Source: an uncultured Roseovarius sp. (GTDB lineage Bacteria; Pseudomonadota; Alphaproteobacteria; Rhodobacterales; Rhodobacteraceae). Taken from it: a stretch of 64,000 bases of DNA. Of the stretch, positions 53,348 through 61,620 are shown piece by piece. The stretch's first letter is position 1; each line of letters starts with the position of its first letter. The DNA is taken from assembly GCA_947497295.1 (NCBI GenBank), contig CANMFU010000001.1, positions 1,240,001 through 1,304,000 on the forward strand, in the 5' to 3' direction. The translations under genes and the position numbers were made by a program. The notes below the pieces were generated by a model that was given only the letters and a program-made list of their open reading frames with translations, had not been told where the DNA came from and searched no databases.

Positions 53348-55222
53348 TCAGCAACTGCCAAGGCTTCGGACCAGCGAAACCAGTGTCTGGCGGTTCACTT
53401 CTCCGAAGACTTGCGACAGCGCATCGTAGGTACAAAGCTGATCGGCGAGCGCGGATCGAAGAGCCGCGCGTTCATCAGTGCTAATGCGTTCGAGGCCGGG
53501 CGCCGATGCAAGTGCGCGTAAGATCTGTCCCGCGCTGACCGGTACATTACGTCTGCGGCGCGTGTCTTCCGCTTCGGACTGTTGCGATGCGCCTTCGTCG
53601 TCGGCTTTGGTCGCAGCCAGACCTGCGTTCTGGTCCGCGATGGCCTGCTCCTGCGCAAGGCGCGCGTTTTCCAGGTCTTCGCGGGCGATGACAAGCTCGC
53701 TCCGGACGCTTTCCAACTCCTCGCGGACGGAAGCAAGATCGCCCTGGACGCTCTCAAGTTCGGCAACGGCTTGTTGTCGTTGCTTTTGCGCGTCCTCGCT
53801 CAAGGAGCGAGCGGTCATCTGCGCTTCTTGAGCCACCGAATTCTGTTCGAGGATGCGTCCTAGATCGGTTTCCGCCTGCTCTTGCTGCGCTTTCAGCTTC
53901 CGGAGCGCCTCCCGGATCGACACCGCTTCGGCTTGTAGGGTTTCGAGATTGGCGCGGGCCTCGGCTTCTGCGCCGCGGGCCGCATCCAGTTCATCCTGCG
54001 CTGTACCGATCTGTTCACCAAGCGCCGTACTCTGCGCCTGAAGATCGGCAGCCCCGGTGGCAAGCCGGTCTCTGTTTTCGGTCGCGCTCTGGACTTCGGC
54101 GCGGATCACATCGCGATTTTCGACGGCAGCTTGTGTCTCGGCTTCGAGCTGTTCCAGCTCATTGATTCGCGCCTGTCGATCCTGGGCGATGGTCTCGATC
54201 TCTCCTTCTAGAGCCCGGGACCGCCTTTTTAGCGAGGCGAGCTCTTGCTGCGCGGCTTCGATCGTTTCCCGCGTCTCGGCCAACCGTTCGTCGGCCACCT
54301 GCGTCTCAGCCTGAACCGCTTGCTGGGCCGCGATGGCTTGGTCGCGCTCTGTCTCCAATGCGGTCATGGTGTCCTGCAGCGCCGAAAGATCGGCTCGAAG
54401 CGTCGTGATCTCCGCCTGCACCTCAGAGCGCGATGGATCGGCCTCGTCGTATTCTGTGCGGGTGGTCTGTGTGGCGTCGCTGAGCGCTTCAAATTCGGTT
54501 TGCAAAGTTTGCGTTTCCGCAAGGATTGCGGCGCGGTCGGCTTCCGCCTCTTCTTGTTGGTCGCGCGCGGCTTCAAGGGCTTCGGTTATCTTAGCAAGTT
54601 CGGCCCGCGCTGCCTCCGCCGCATCCTGCGCGGCATCGCGAGCAGCTTGCGTTTCCGCAATGCTGGCCTGGAGGTCGGGCAGGCTTTGACGGATTTCCTG
54701 CAGATCGCTCCTTGCGGCCTCGGCATCTGCGCGGGTCGCATCACGTTCGGCGGTCAAACCAGCAAGTTCTTCCGCGATCTGATCGCGGGCGTTCTGTGCC
54801 TGCGTAAGTTCCGCCATCAGCTCTGCGAGGTTCGACTGTGCGTCCGAAATAGCGCCGCGCGCCGTATCCATCGCGGCCTTAAGCTGTTCCCGCTCGGCCC
54901 GCAGGGTCTCGTCTTCGGTCGCGGAGGCGGACTCCGCCGGTATCCCTGAAGCTCCGTCGAGCTCGGACTGGGTTTGTGCAAGCTCTGCGTGCAGGCCGTC
55001 CAATGTGACTTCTGTCTCGGTTTTCTTGGTTTCGAGCGTTTCGAGGATACGGCGGAACGACTGGACCTGCCGAGAGATCTGTTCAGCGTCCTCGCAACCG
55101 TCTCCAACGCAGCCTTCCTGGGCGACGGCAGGAGCGAGCTGCAAAGAAAGCCCCAGACATACGGCAACCGCCTCTACGAAACCCGCTGTCCGCTCACGGT
55201 ACGATAACACAGCCAGCTGCAT
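53348..55222 (-). CDS. Secreted long coiled-coil protein of unknown function
   Basis: 624 residues. An N-terminal signal peptide ends near residue 34 (LAPAVAQEG), followed by a two-cysteine segment GCVGDGCED. Residues about 50-545 are an almost unbroken heptad coiled coil rich in A, E, Q and R with few aromatics. The last ~55 residues are a compact conserved-looking domain (ISTDERAALRSALADQL, CTYDALSQVFGEVNRQTL, ending GSC). GGGGAG lies six bases before the ATG. It is the first gene of a two-gene operon with the TAXI protein. A periplasmic scaffold for the TAXI protein is a guess. Confidence 0.75.
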   Translation of the reverse strand: MQLAVLSYRERTAGFVEAVAVCLGLSLQLAPAVAQEGCVGDGCEDAEQISRQVQSFRRILETLETKKTETEVTLDGLHAELAQTQSELDGASGIPAESASATEDETLRAEREQLKAAMDTARGAISDAQSNLAELMAELTQAQNARDQIAEELAGLTAERDATRADAEAARSDLQEIRQSLPDLQASIAETQAARDAAQDAAEAARAELAKITEALEAARDQQEEAEADRAAILAETQTLQTEFEALSDATQTTRTEYDEADPSRSEVQAEITTLRADLSALQDTMTALETERDQAIAAQQAVQAETQVADERLAETRETIEAAQQELASLKRRSRALEGEIETIAQDRQARINELEQLEAETQAAVENRDVIRAEVQSATENRDRLATGAADLQAQSTALGEQIGTAQDELDAARGAEAEARANLETLQAEAVSIREALRKLKAQQEQAETDLGRILEQNSVAQEAQMTARSLSEDAQKQRQQAVAELESVQGDLASVREELESVRSELVIAREDLENARLAQEQAIADQNAGLAATKADDEGASQQSEAEDTRRRRNVPVSAGQILRALASAPGLERISTDERAALRSALADQLCTYDALSQVFGEVNRQTLVSLVRSLGSC

Positions 55223-55329
55223 TCAGCGCTCCCCACGACCCGTCTCGCATTCAAGAAAGGCATAAAGAACGTTCGGACGCAAACCCTTTTCTATCCGTAT
55301 CTTAGGGCGGAAAGGCCGGAATAAAAATG

Positions 55330-55890
55330 TCACTCGCGCATTGGTTGTAATATAATTCGATGAAATCTCTTAAAGAAAGTATAAAGGTCGGGACCGGGGT
55401 TAACGGCATTTTCAGCACCCGCGATTCCGCGCGCGCCTGGGCGCGCGGGTTGGTATGACCAGCGTGCTACATACCTAGGGAAGGTTCGGCCCAGCTTGTT
55501 AAGCGCGCGTTCCGTCGAATCCTGTTGCGTTATATTCTCAACATGATTGAACCGCCGCGCCATCATCATCGTCGCTTGATGTATCGCCGCCATCTGCGTC
55601 AACGGCAGGGTTTCGGCGGCGTCCCTCGGCTTCATGCTATCAACAAAGCCCAGCGCAAAGTTTGATGCGCCTTCATCTACACGTTTGCCATGCGACCCTA
55701 GAACCGCAATTTGCCCCAGCAATTCACTGATAATAGCCTTGTCCGGTGTGATTGGGCATTGGCGTTCAACATCGCCGCGCGTCTCGACTTGCAGCACATC
55801 GTCGGCCCCCGTGGCAAACGCCAGTCTGGGCGGATTGGTCACTTTCGCTATCGCCCCGGCGCAACTCGATCTATCCACTTTTACGGTCAC
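55330..55890 (-). pseudogene. Satellite/phage-associated protein, 3' end replaced
   Basis: The first ~130 residues are a family I associate with integrated phage elements of alphaproteobacteria: ASNFALGFVDSMKPRDAAET, then LTQMAAIHQATMMMARRFNH and STERALNKLGRTF. Family members go on with a QMEALKRYR-type C-terminus. Here the pattern stops after GRTF near 55495 and an unrelated ~55-residue end follows. The function of the family is unknown. It lies upstream of the coiled-coil operon on the same strand. Confidence 0.6.
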
Positions 55891-55913
55891 CTTTCGCCCT
55901 TCTTTTTTTCAAT

Positions 55914-56102
55914 CTACTGTCTCGACAGGCCATCCCAGATCCGCCCGCGCGGCCCGTGCCTTTCCCAACTGGAAAGACTGCGCCAAGCGTCCAGCGACAC
56001 AACGTGCCCGGTATATGTCAGCGGTCTGCCCCCGCTGGTCCGACCATATGGCATGGTCATCGCTTGCGGCGTTGCGCTGGGCGATATTTCCGGCGAGCGC
56101 AC
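55914..56102 (-). CDS. Small satellite protein (62 residues)
   Basis: A short protein with the memorable block GGRPLTYTGHVVSLDAWRSL followed by WERHGPRGRIWDGLSRQ, seen next to primase genes in related elements. The start is uncertain: a GTG at 56102, an ATG at 56060, or an overlapping frame from 56109. It begins within the 52-bp repeat copy 2. Function unknown. Confidence 0.5.
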   Translation of the reverse strand: MRSPEISPSATPQAMTMPYGRTSGGRPLTYTGHVVSLDAWRSLSSWERHGPRGRIWDGLSRQ

Positions 56103-56129
56103 CTCCCATCCTGCTATTTCTGCTATTTC
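56078..56129 (+). repeat. 52-bp direct repeat, copy 2, extended by 9-mer tandem units
   Basis: 49 of 52 bases match 52189-52240. Here the CTGCTATTT unit is present about four times (56111-56144, last units degenerate). It lies between the primase-like gene and the 62-residue gene. Confidence 0.85.
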
Positions 56130-56182
56130 TGCTATTCCTGCTACTGGATCCGCGCCCTTTACACGCCGCGCAGGTATGTCAG

Positions 56183-56980
56183 CTAACGCGTACGGTCGAG
56201 TTCACCTTTGTAGAGCGCATGGGCGTTTTGCCAGCTTTGCATTTCGTCGCGCTGGGCGGTTGCCGCCTCGAGTTCAGGGTCGCGCACTGCATCCAGCAAC
56301 GGGCCATAGCATGCAGATTTACGCTCGCCACTTGCTGCAATGGTCAGGCAATAGAGCGACAGCGCGCGCGGCCCGTCCAGCGTCTCCACATTGGCAAAGC
56401 CCTGCACGGCCAGCTTTATAGCGCCGCCAGAGACGCGGCCCAGCATCAGCTTGTCGGGCGTCACCTCGGCCTTGCCGCCGTGCGGTGCCAGGTAGGTGCG
56501 ATGCACGGCACAGCCAATCGCACCGTCCACCAGCGCCAGCATTGCCGGAAAGCGTTTGGCGGTCGGGTGCCAGCAGGCAGACAGAAAGCGCAGGGTTTCG
56601 GGAAGGGGGCAGTAAATGCCCCGCCCCCTCAAATAGCTTTCGGCCAAGGTGCCGCTGATCGGCTGCGCCTCTTGCCACAGCCTGTGCGCTTGCGCGGCCC
56701 GCTTTGCCGCGTCAGCCCGTTCCTGCGCCTGCCGTGCAGCCACCTCGGACGGATCCGGCGCGGCATAGTCGCCGGGTACGATGCCAGCCGCCGCGCGCAT
56801 GTCGTCAAAGTCGCAGCCCGATTTCTTGCAATGCAGCAAGAGCCGCCCGCCATCGCCATCGGCCAGCGTCAGGGCGTTCTGTCCCTTTTGCCGGCCGGGC
56901 TGGCACACCGGGCAGGCCGCGCTGCCGTAGCCGCCATACCATTCGCCGCGCAACTCCCGCGTGATCTGTCTCGCGTCCAT
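56183..56980 (-). CDS. Primase-like (DUF7146) / DUF3987 chimera, probably truncated
   Basis: 265 residues from the ATG at 56980. Residues 1-70 have a zinc-ribbon CPVCQPGRQKG with HCKKSGC, as in satellite primases. Residues about 100-190 (LRFLSACWHPTAKRFPAML, then HRTYLAPHGGKAEV) are the DUF7146/Toprim-adjacent region. The last ~70 residues (LSLYCLTIAASGERKSA) match the ATPase start of DUF3987 helicases and stop early at KGELDRTR. An internal deletion probably joined a primase and a helicase gene in frame and the 3' end was lost. The DnaG-type catalytic Toprim is absent, so activity is doubtful. Confidence 0.65.
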   Translation of the reverse strand: MDARQITRELRGEWYGGYGSAACPVCQPGRQKGQNALTLADGDGGRLLLHCKKSGCDFDDMRAAAGIVPGDYAAPDPSEVAARQAQERADAAKRAAQAHRLWQEAQPISGTLAESYLRGRGIYCPLPETLRFLSACWHPTAKRFPAMLALVDGAIGCAVHRTYLAPHGGKAEVTPDKLMLGRVSGGAIKLAVQGFANVETLDGPRALSLYCLTIAASGERKSACYGPLLDAVRDPELEAATAQRDEMQSWQNAHALYKGELDRTR

Positions 56981-57071
56981 CAGCACGCCCCCCAGATCAA
57001 TGCAGCCAAGGCGTGCGCCTGCGCTTCGGTCAGGCCATGCCCACGCATCAGGAAAGCGATTTGCAGCCTGT

Positions 57072-57476
57072 TCATGCCGCTTCCCCTTTCCAGCCCAGAG
57101 ACACGCCGGAGCGCAGCACGTATCGCGCATGATGCCCCGGAAAGCCGCCTTCATGCGGTTCCGTGATGGTTTCAATCTCCACCCCAAGGTTGCGCAGATC
57201 ATGGACATAAGCGGCCCAGCGCGGCGCAGGATTTAAAATAGGCGTGCAGCCCATCGCCCCAGCGTTGCGCAACTGTTCCAGCGCCCAACGGTCGCGCCCT
57301 GAAACGGTGATGCAGAAAGCCTCGCCCGCGCTGGGCGTGATGCGATAAAGCGTGCCGCCGCTATGGCGCTTGATGCGCTTGGATGATATATTTCGGGTGT
57401 TCGTCGCGCCTGCAAACGAAACATCCCGCGTCGTGTCAGCTTGCCCGCTGCACGGCGCGTTCTTTTTTCCCGCCAC
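57072..57476 (-). CDS. Winged helix-turn-helix protein of the satellite early region
   Basis: 134 residues. The C-terminal ~75 residues (FCITVSGRDRWALEQLRNAG, then AAYVHDLRNLGVEIETI and GHHARYVLRS) form a winged-helix domain common beside alpA in integrated elements of this order. The N-terminal third is basic and probably flexible. It starts three bases after the AlpA stop and precedes the primase-like gene, so the three form one early operon. Confidence 0.7.
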   Translation of the reverse strand: MAGKKNAPCSGQADTTRDVSFAGATNTRNISSKRIKRHSGGTLYRITPSAGEAFCITVSGRDRWALEQLRNAGAMGCTPILNPAPRWAAYVHDLRNLGVEIETITEPHEGGFPGHHARYVLRSGVSLGWKGEAA

Positions 57477-57479
57477 CTA

Positions 57480-57665
57480 TCAAGCGACGTCCTGGGCGCG
57501 GCTATCTAGCCACGTTGCAATATCGGCCTCGCGCCAACCGACGGCGCGCTTGCCCAACTTGATCGGCTTGGGAAACGTGCGCTCCGCCATCATGGTGTAA
57601 AGAGTTGAGCGGGAAAGCCCGGTGACGCGTTCAACATCTGGGCGGCGATAGACTTTTAATGTCAT
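57480..57665 (-). CDS. AlpA family excisionase/regulator
   Basis: 61 residues from the ATG at 57665 (the frame extends to 57734). The AlpA helix-turn-helix is complete: YRRPDVERVTGLSRSTLYTM, then FPKPIKLGKRAVGWREADIA with WL near the end. AlpA proteins switch on integrase or early genes of P4-like satellites and PICIs. It is the first gene of the early operon. Confidence 0.88.
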   Translation of the reverse strand: MTLKVYRRPDVERVTGLSRSTLYTMMAERTFPKPIKLGKRAVGWREADIATWLDSRAQDVA

Positions 57666-58162
57666 ATCAGTCCTTTGGTGATGCGTTCCGATAAATTCCA
57701 CAAAGGTCTTGAACGGAACAAGATTCGCATGCACAAAAGGTGTAGGAAAAGTCCTAGCAGATTTGTCCTCACCTCGCCCCGCATTTCTGTTGGCGCAGAT
57801 TTGCGGGGCACTTACTTGGGCGCACTGTTTCCAAGAAGTACCAGCAAGATGACGGGTTTAGCCCCACCCCGTCAACGCGTAAAATAAGCCAACATTCATC
57901 TGGTTGCCGTTGACCTTTCACGTTTCGTCAGATCCAGCCGCCGCTAGCCGAGCCTCCCACAGGTCATACACACCATCGTAGCCGTTTACTGCTACGCATA
58001 AGTGTTTGTAAAACCTGCTGACCGACACTTTCATCTTAATATTTCGTGAGGTTATCCACTGCGTGCGGCGATGAGTTATTTACCGTATAAGTGGTTTATA
58101 TTTTTTTCCGTCAGTTAAATTGAACCGACACACCGCCACTCGCAGAAAGCTTCAAGCAAGCT
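57666..58162. other. Regulatory region upstream of alpA
   Basis: 497 AT-rich bases without a gene. This should hold the alpA promoter. TTATCCACT at 58052-58060 matches a DnaA box at 8 of 9 positions, but it is a single copy. No clear iterons. Confidence 0.4.
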
Positions 58163-58797
58163 TCAGTAGTGCGAATCTTGCGTTCCTATCCGAAAAATTT
58201 CCCCTCGCCGCACCACCAAATACCCCGCCCAGCTTTCCAGCATCTTGCGCCGCTTTTCAAAATGATCTGAGCGGGCATAGGCGGCTTCAACCTTGCTTTT
58301 GACCACATGCCCAGCGCGGCCTCGGCCACCTCGCGCGGGAAATTCGTCTGTTCCTGCGCCCACATCCGAAAAGACGTGCGGAACCCATGCACATCCACGT
58401 CAAAGCCCTCTTCCTTGACCAGCTTGGAAAGCGTCTTGTCCGACAGCGGCTTGTCCCGCCTGGATGGAAACACCAGCCCCGATGCGCCGCGCAGCGCCTC
58501 GGCTTCGGTCAGGATTTCCAGCGCGCGGGCAGACAGCGGAACGTGGTGCGGCTTTTTCGCTTTCATCCGCGTGGCTGGCACGTTCCAAATAGCAGCTTTA
58601 GCAGTTTTAGCAGTCTCGCCACCCTGAAATTCGATTTCATCCCACAGCGCCCCGCGCACCTCGCCAGAGCGGGAAGCGGTCAGGATAAGAAAATCAAGCG
58701 CCAGCTTTGTGGCGGGCCGTGCGCGGGACGCCTGCACCACGTCGATACAATTTTGCACCTCGTCATAGGGTAGCGCCTTGCGATGCGCCTTGACCCT
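58163..58797 (-). pseudogene. P4-type integrase, catalytic half with a frameshift
   Basis: The tyrosine-recombinase catalytic domain is recognisable: LILTASRSGEVRGALWDEI (first Arg), RMKAKKPHHVPLS, VHGFRTSFRMWAQEQTNFP (HxxR region) and EVAEAALG. There the frame breaks: one base is missing near 58310, after which the correct sequence HVVKSKVEAAYARSD with FEKRRKMLESWAGYL continues in the next frame to 58163 and carries the tyrosine region. The N-terminal half is absent; at about 58797 it meets a second integrase in the opposite orientation. Confidence 0.8.
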
Positions 58798-58802
58798 TTC
58801 GC

Positions 58803-59630
58803 GCTTTTGTCCGGAAGGCCGGTCCCGGTCGGCACGCGGACGGCGGCGGGCTATACCTAAAAGTCGATCCCTCTGACGCAAGGCGCTGGATACTGCGAAC
58901 AGTCGTTCGCGGGCGTCGCCGGGACTATGGCCTCGGATCGGCCAATCTGGTGTCGCTCGCAGAAGCGCGCGAGAAGGCTTTCGAGCTTCGCCGGATCGCC
59001 AGAAATGGCGGCAATCCGAAGGTGCGAACGCGCGAAGACGAAGGCAAGACCACGACCTTCAAGGAGCTTGCCTGCCTCGTCCATGAGCGAAAGTTCAAGG
59101 ACAACAAGAACAACGGAAAGCATATCGCGCAGTGGATTCGCACCCTCGAAACCTACGCCTTCCCGACGCTGGCCAACTTGACCGTTTCCGAGATTCACCA
59201 GGACGATATCGAAGCGGTCCTCGACCCTATCTGGACAGCAAAGCCGGAAACCGCCCGCCGGGTGCTTCAACGCATATCGACGGTGTTCGATTTTGCTTGT
59301 GGTCGAGGCTACCGCACAACCGGAAACCCGGCGACCGAAATGCTTAGCTCAATGCGCCCCCAGCGGCAGAAGGCGGAACACTTCAAGGCGCTGGACTACC
59401 ACGACCTCCCTGAGCTAACGGCAAAGCTGCTCTCACAGAACGCGGTGGGCGCGCTCGCTCTACGGCTCACGATCCTCACAGCAGAGCGCTCGGCATCTGT
59501 CCGCTTCGCGCAGTGGGATCACTTCGATGATGCGCTCACCGAATGGACCATCCCTGCCGAGCTGATAAAGACGCGAAACGAGTTCGTTGTCCCGATCTCG
59601 ACCCACGCGCGTAAGGTGCTTTTGGCACAG
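58803..59630 (+). pseudogene. Second P4-type integrase, N-terminal half and part of the catalytic domain
   Basis: It begins abruptly with AFVRKAGPGRHADGGGLYLK (the DUF4102 arm-binding start) and continues through VSLAEAREKAFELRRIARNGG and the core-binding domain to LRLTILTAERSASVRF (first catalytic Arg) and FVVPISTHARKVLLAQ at 59630. The HxxR and Tyr parts are missing: from 59631 the frame is antisense to a RepA-like ATPase. No start codon is present at the left junction, so it is not expressed as an integrase. Confidence 0.8.
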
Positions 59631-59631
59631 G

Positions 59632-59900
59632 ACGCCATAAGCGTCTTCGGCGGCGTAGTAGATCACCACTGCGTTTTTCACGCGCAAGCCTCCGAAATCG
59701 CGTCCCTGCGCCGCGTGCGCCGCGATGGCTGCGGTGATTGTCGATTTGCCCAGAGCGGGCGCGCCAGAAATCATCGCCACTTCACCGGGCTTGAACAGGT
59801 TTTTTACGATAAATGGTCCGTTGATACTTGGCCGAAACTCACCGGCTTTGCTCACAGTCGGCGCAGGATTAGATTGGTAGTTGGAGGGCGTGGTTTTCAT
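59632..59900 (-). pseudogene. RepA-like hexameric ATPase, N-terminal 90 codons
   Basis: From the ATG at 59900: FIVKNLFKPGEVAMISGAP then the Walker A ALGKST, HAAQGRDFGGLRVK and the Walker B VVIYYAAEDAYGV. This is the start of the AAA_25/RepA helicase-type ATPases found in mobile elements. It ends at 59632, against the second integrase fragment. The frame runs on to 59460 with antisense sequence. Confidence 0.75.
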
Positions 59901-60004
59901 GGTCAGTCTTTCGTTTCTGGTTAGTTGGGATCGGCACCGCGCTTCTCCCTTATAAACAGGACATTGCTCCGAAGACGCCCGGACAAAAACGAAATCTCAA
60001 AAAA

Positions 60005-60066
60005 GTTCCGGACGGTCGGACACCCCTACCGCCCCCAATGGGGCGGGGTGTCCGACCGTCCGGAAC
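60005..60066. repeat. Perfect 22-bp inverted repeat upstream of the RepA-like start
   Basis: GTTCCGGACGGTCGGACACC plus two more C (60005-60026) is exactly complementary to 60045-60066. The 18-base centre (60027-60044) is itself G/C-rich with CCGCCCC and GGGGCGG pairing. It sits 105 bases upstream of the RepA-like ATG. It could be a replication-origin element, a strong regulator site or a terminator. Confidence 0.85.
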
Positions 60067-60196
60067 ATCCGCTCATCTGATCAAATCCACCAGATCAAAC
60101 GCGCATCCGTAAAATGTGGGATAGAATGCTGGTCGTGTATTGCACCTTTCCCCAATATCTGCCTCTAATCAGTATATTAGGCCAGAAGTTAAGCAG

Positions 60197-60211
60197 CCAC
60201 CTCCTCCGCCA
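60197..60211 (+). repeat. attR of island 2, copy of the tRNA-Ser 3' end
   Basis: CCACCTCCTCCGCCA, identical to 51696-51710. The preceding base differs (G for C), which sets the edge of the repeat. Confidence 0.82.
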
Positions 60212-60696
60212 ATTTTGCAAAATCCTGTTTAATCACTAATAATCAACCACCTATTAAGGATCCAGAAAAGACCCTCACACACGACTACCACACACACTGA
60301 CCACACTCAGGCAACTTCTTCATCATCCCGCCCCACCTGCCGGTGCCTCGCTGTTTTCTCTTTTGGCTTCCCTCATCGCCCCGATGATCACCATAGTTTC
60401 GACTGAGACACGTGCGACGCGGATGATCATGCCGTCACGCAATATACCGAGATACGCGGCGCGCCACCCGCACCCGACGGGGTACCCCAAGGGCGGGGAG
60501 CGATCACTCGCTTCAAGTGCGCGAGATCTGGAACAATCGGGCGAAAGCAGTCGTTCATTTAGAGATCGACCTCCAAAATATTTCTACCAATCCAAAAGCG
60601 GCAGATCGCCCGCAGTATCCGACGCAAAATACGTGCGGGCCATAAAGATGAGAGACTTTCATTCTGTCCCAGCAGGCGGCAGGATATCCAACCCAA
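60212..60696. other. Gene-free stretch right of island 2
   Basis: 485 bases. The first 150 are AT-rich with many A and T runs and CACACA/ACCACA tracts. A plus-strand frame at 60363-60719 has no family pattern and overlaps the end of the sulfotransferase gene, so I do not call it. Confidence 0.45.
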
Positions 60697-61620
60697 TCAA
60701 CTTGCCCACTTGGGCTTAAGTTGTTTTCGAAATGGCATTATTTTGCGCAAGACGCTTGCATACCATTTTAATTTTTCAGGCAATGTTGGGCTCTGTGGTT
60801 GCAGCTCATAGCGATCCAATGCTGCGATTTCGGTCGTAAATCGCTCGACAAGAGCTACGTCTTCAGCACTTAGCAAAAATGTCTTGCTAACAACTCCCGA
60901 CGTTTGAATGGGTTGGCGAAGACTTTCGTAAGAGTAAAAGTGCTCGCCTCCAAGGTCTGAATCGGCGAGGACTTTGTCCTCAATATCCAGCATACCCGAC
61001 TGATAAGAGAGTCCAGCATGATCGCAGACGCGGCGAATTTCTCGCTCAGGGTTGCTGACCAAATCTTCATAATACACGAGCAAAACCTTGTCACTCTTCT
61101 CGGCGGCGATCAGGCCAGAACCATAGTATTCATTGATTATCTGCACACTAGCAGCAATTGATCTGGTGAAGCGCGGGGGCTTTTCGCCTTTTGCAAGGAA
61201 CCTCTCTCGCACTGTTTTCATTGAATTTACGATATCGCGCGGGTCGCGTACCATCATGATATGTCGAGCGTCTGGAAATATCTTCTCTAATTCCGGAAAA
61301 ACCGTAGCATTCGCTGGCGTCTTCTCACAAAAAAAGGATTTCCCGGATTTCGTTAGTCGCTCTTCAAACATCGTGCAAACAAAGTTTTGGATGGCCTTGT
61401 CTACCGTATCTTCGTCAACAATCGCATTGATTCTGCCAGACCGGATGCTGCGCAACATTGAATCGCGTAGCCCGACGACGATGGACGGAATAAAATCGAA
61501 TTCGGGACCAGCGAATACATCGTCATGTGCGCTCATCACCCTCTGCATCAGTGTCGTACCTGACCGTGGAGCGCCACCTACGAAGATCATGCCACGACCG
61601 TTTTTCAATTTGTGCTCCAT
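60697..61620 (-). CDS. Sulfotransferase family protein
   Basis: 307 residues. The 5'-phosphosulfate-binding loop of PAPS is VGGAPRSGTTLMQR (about 14-27) and the 3'-phosphate motif is MVRDPRDIVNSM (about 122-133). The C-terminal part is basic. It would sulfate a carbohydrate, lipid or small molecule. The gene is more AT-rich than core genes and lies just outside the island 2 att site, so it may be an older acquisition. GAGGAG precedes both the ATG at 61620 and a TTG at 61626. Confidence 0.85.
   Translation of the reverse strand: MEHKLKNGRGMIFVGGAPRSGTTLMQRVMSAHDDVFAGPEFDFIPSIVVGLRDSMLRSIRSGRINAIVDEDTVDKAIQNFVCTMFEERLTKSGKSFFCEKTPANATVFPELEKIFPDARHIMMVRDPRDIVNSMKTVRERFLAKGEKPPRFTRSIAASVQIINEYYGSGLIAAEKSDKVLLVYYEDLVSNPEREIRRVCDHAGLSYQSGMLDIEDKVLADSDLGGEHFYSYESLRQPIQTSGVVSKTFLLSAEDVALVERFTTEIAALDRYELQPQSPTLPEKLKWYASVLRKIMPFRKQLKPKWAS

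Larger units (their letters stand above)
51711..60211. mobile_element. Genomic island 2 in tRNA-Ser, about 8.5 kb, satellite-derived mosaic
   Basis: Bounded by a 15-bp direct repeat of the tRNA-Ser 3' end. It carries the early region typical of integrated phage satellites (P4-type integrases, AlpA, winged helix, primase-like gene, RepA-like ATPase) in broken form, plus a cargo operon (secreted coiled-coil protein and TAXI binding protein). No capsid genes lie inside it. The truncated, oppositely oriented fragments show several rearrangements after integration. Confidence 0.82.

Noticed and set aside
58857..59270. 137-codon minus-strand frame between the integrases
   Set aside because: It is the antisense of the plus-strand integrase N-terminal part, which has a clear family match.
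60363..60719. 118-codon plus-strand gene
   Set aside because: No motif, poor start and overlap with the sulfotransferase 3' end.
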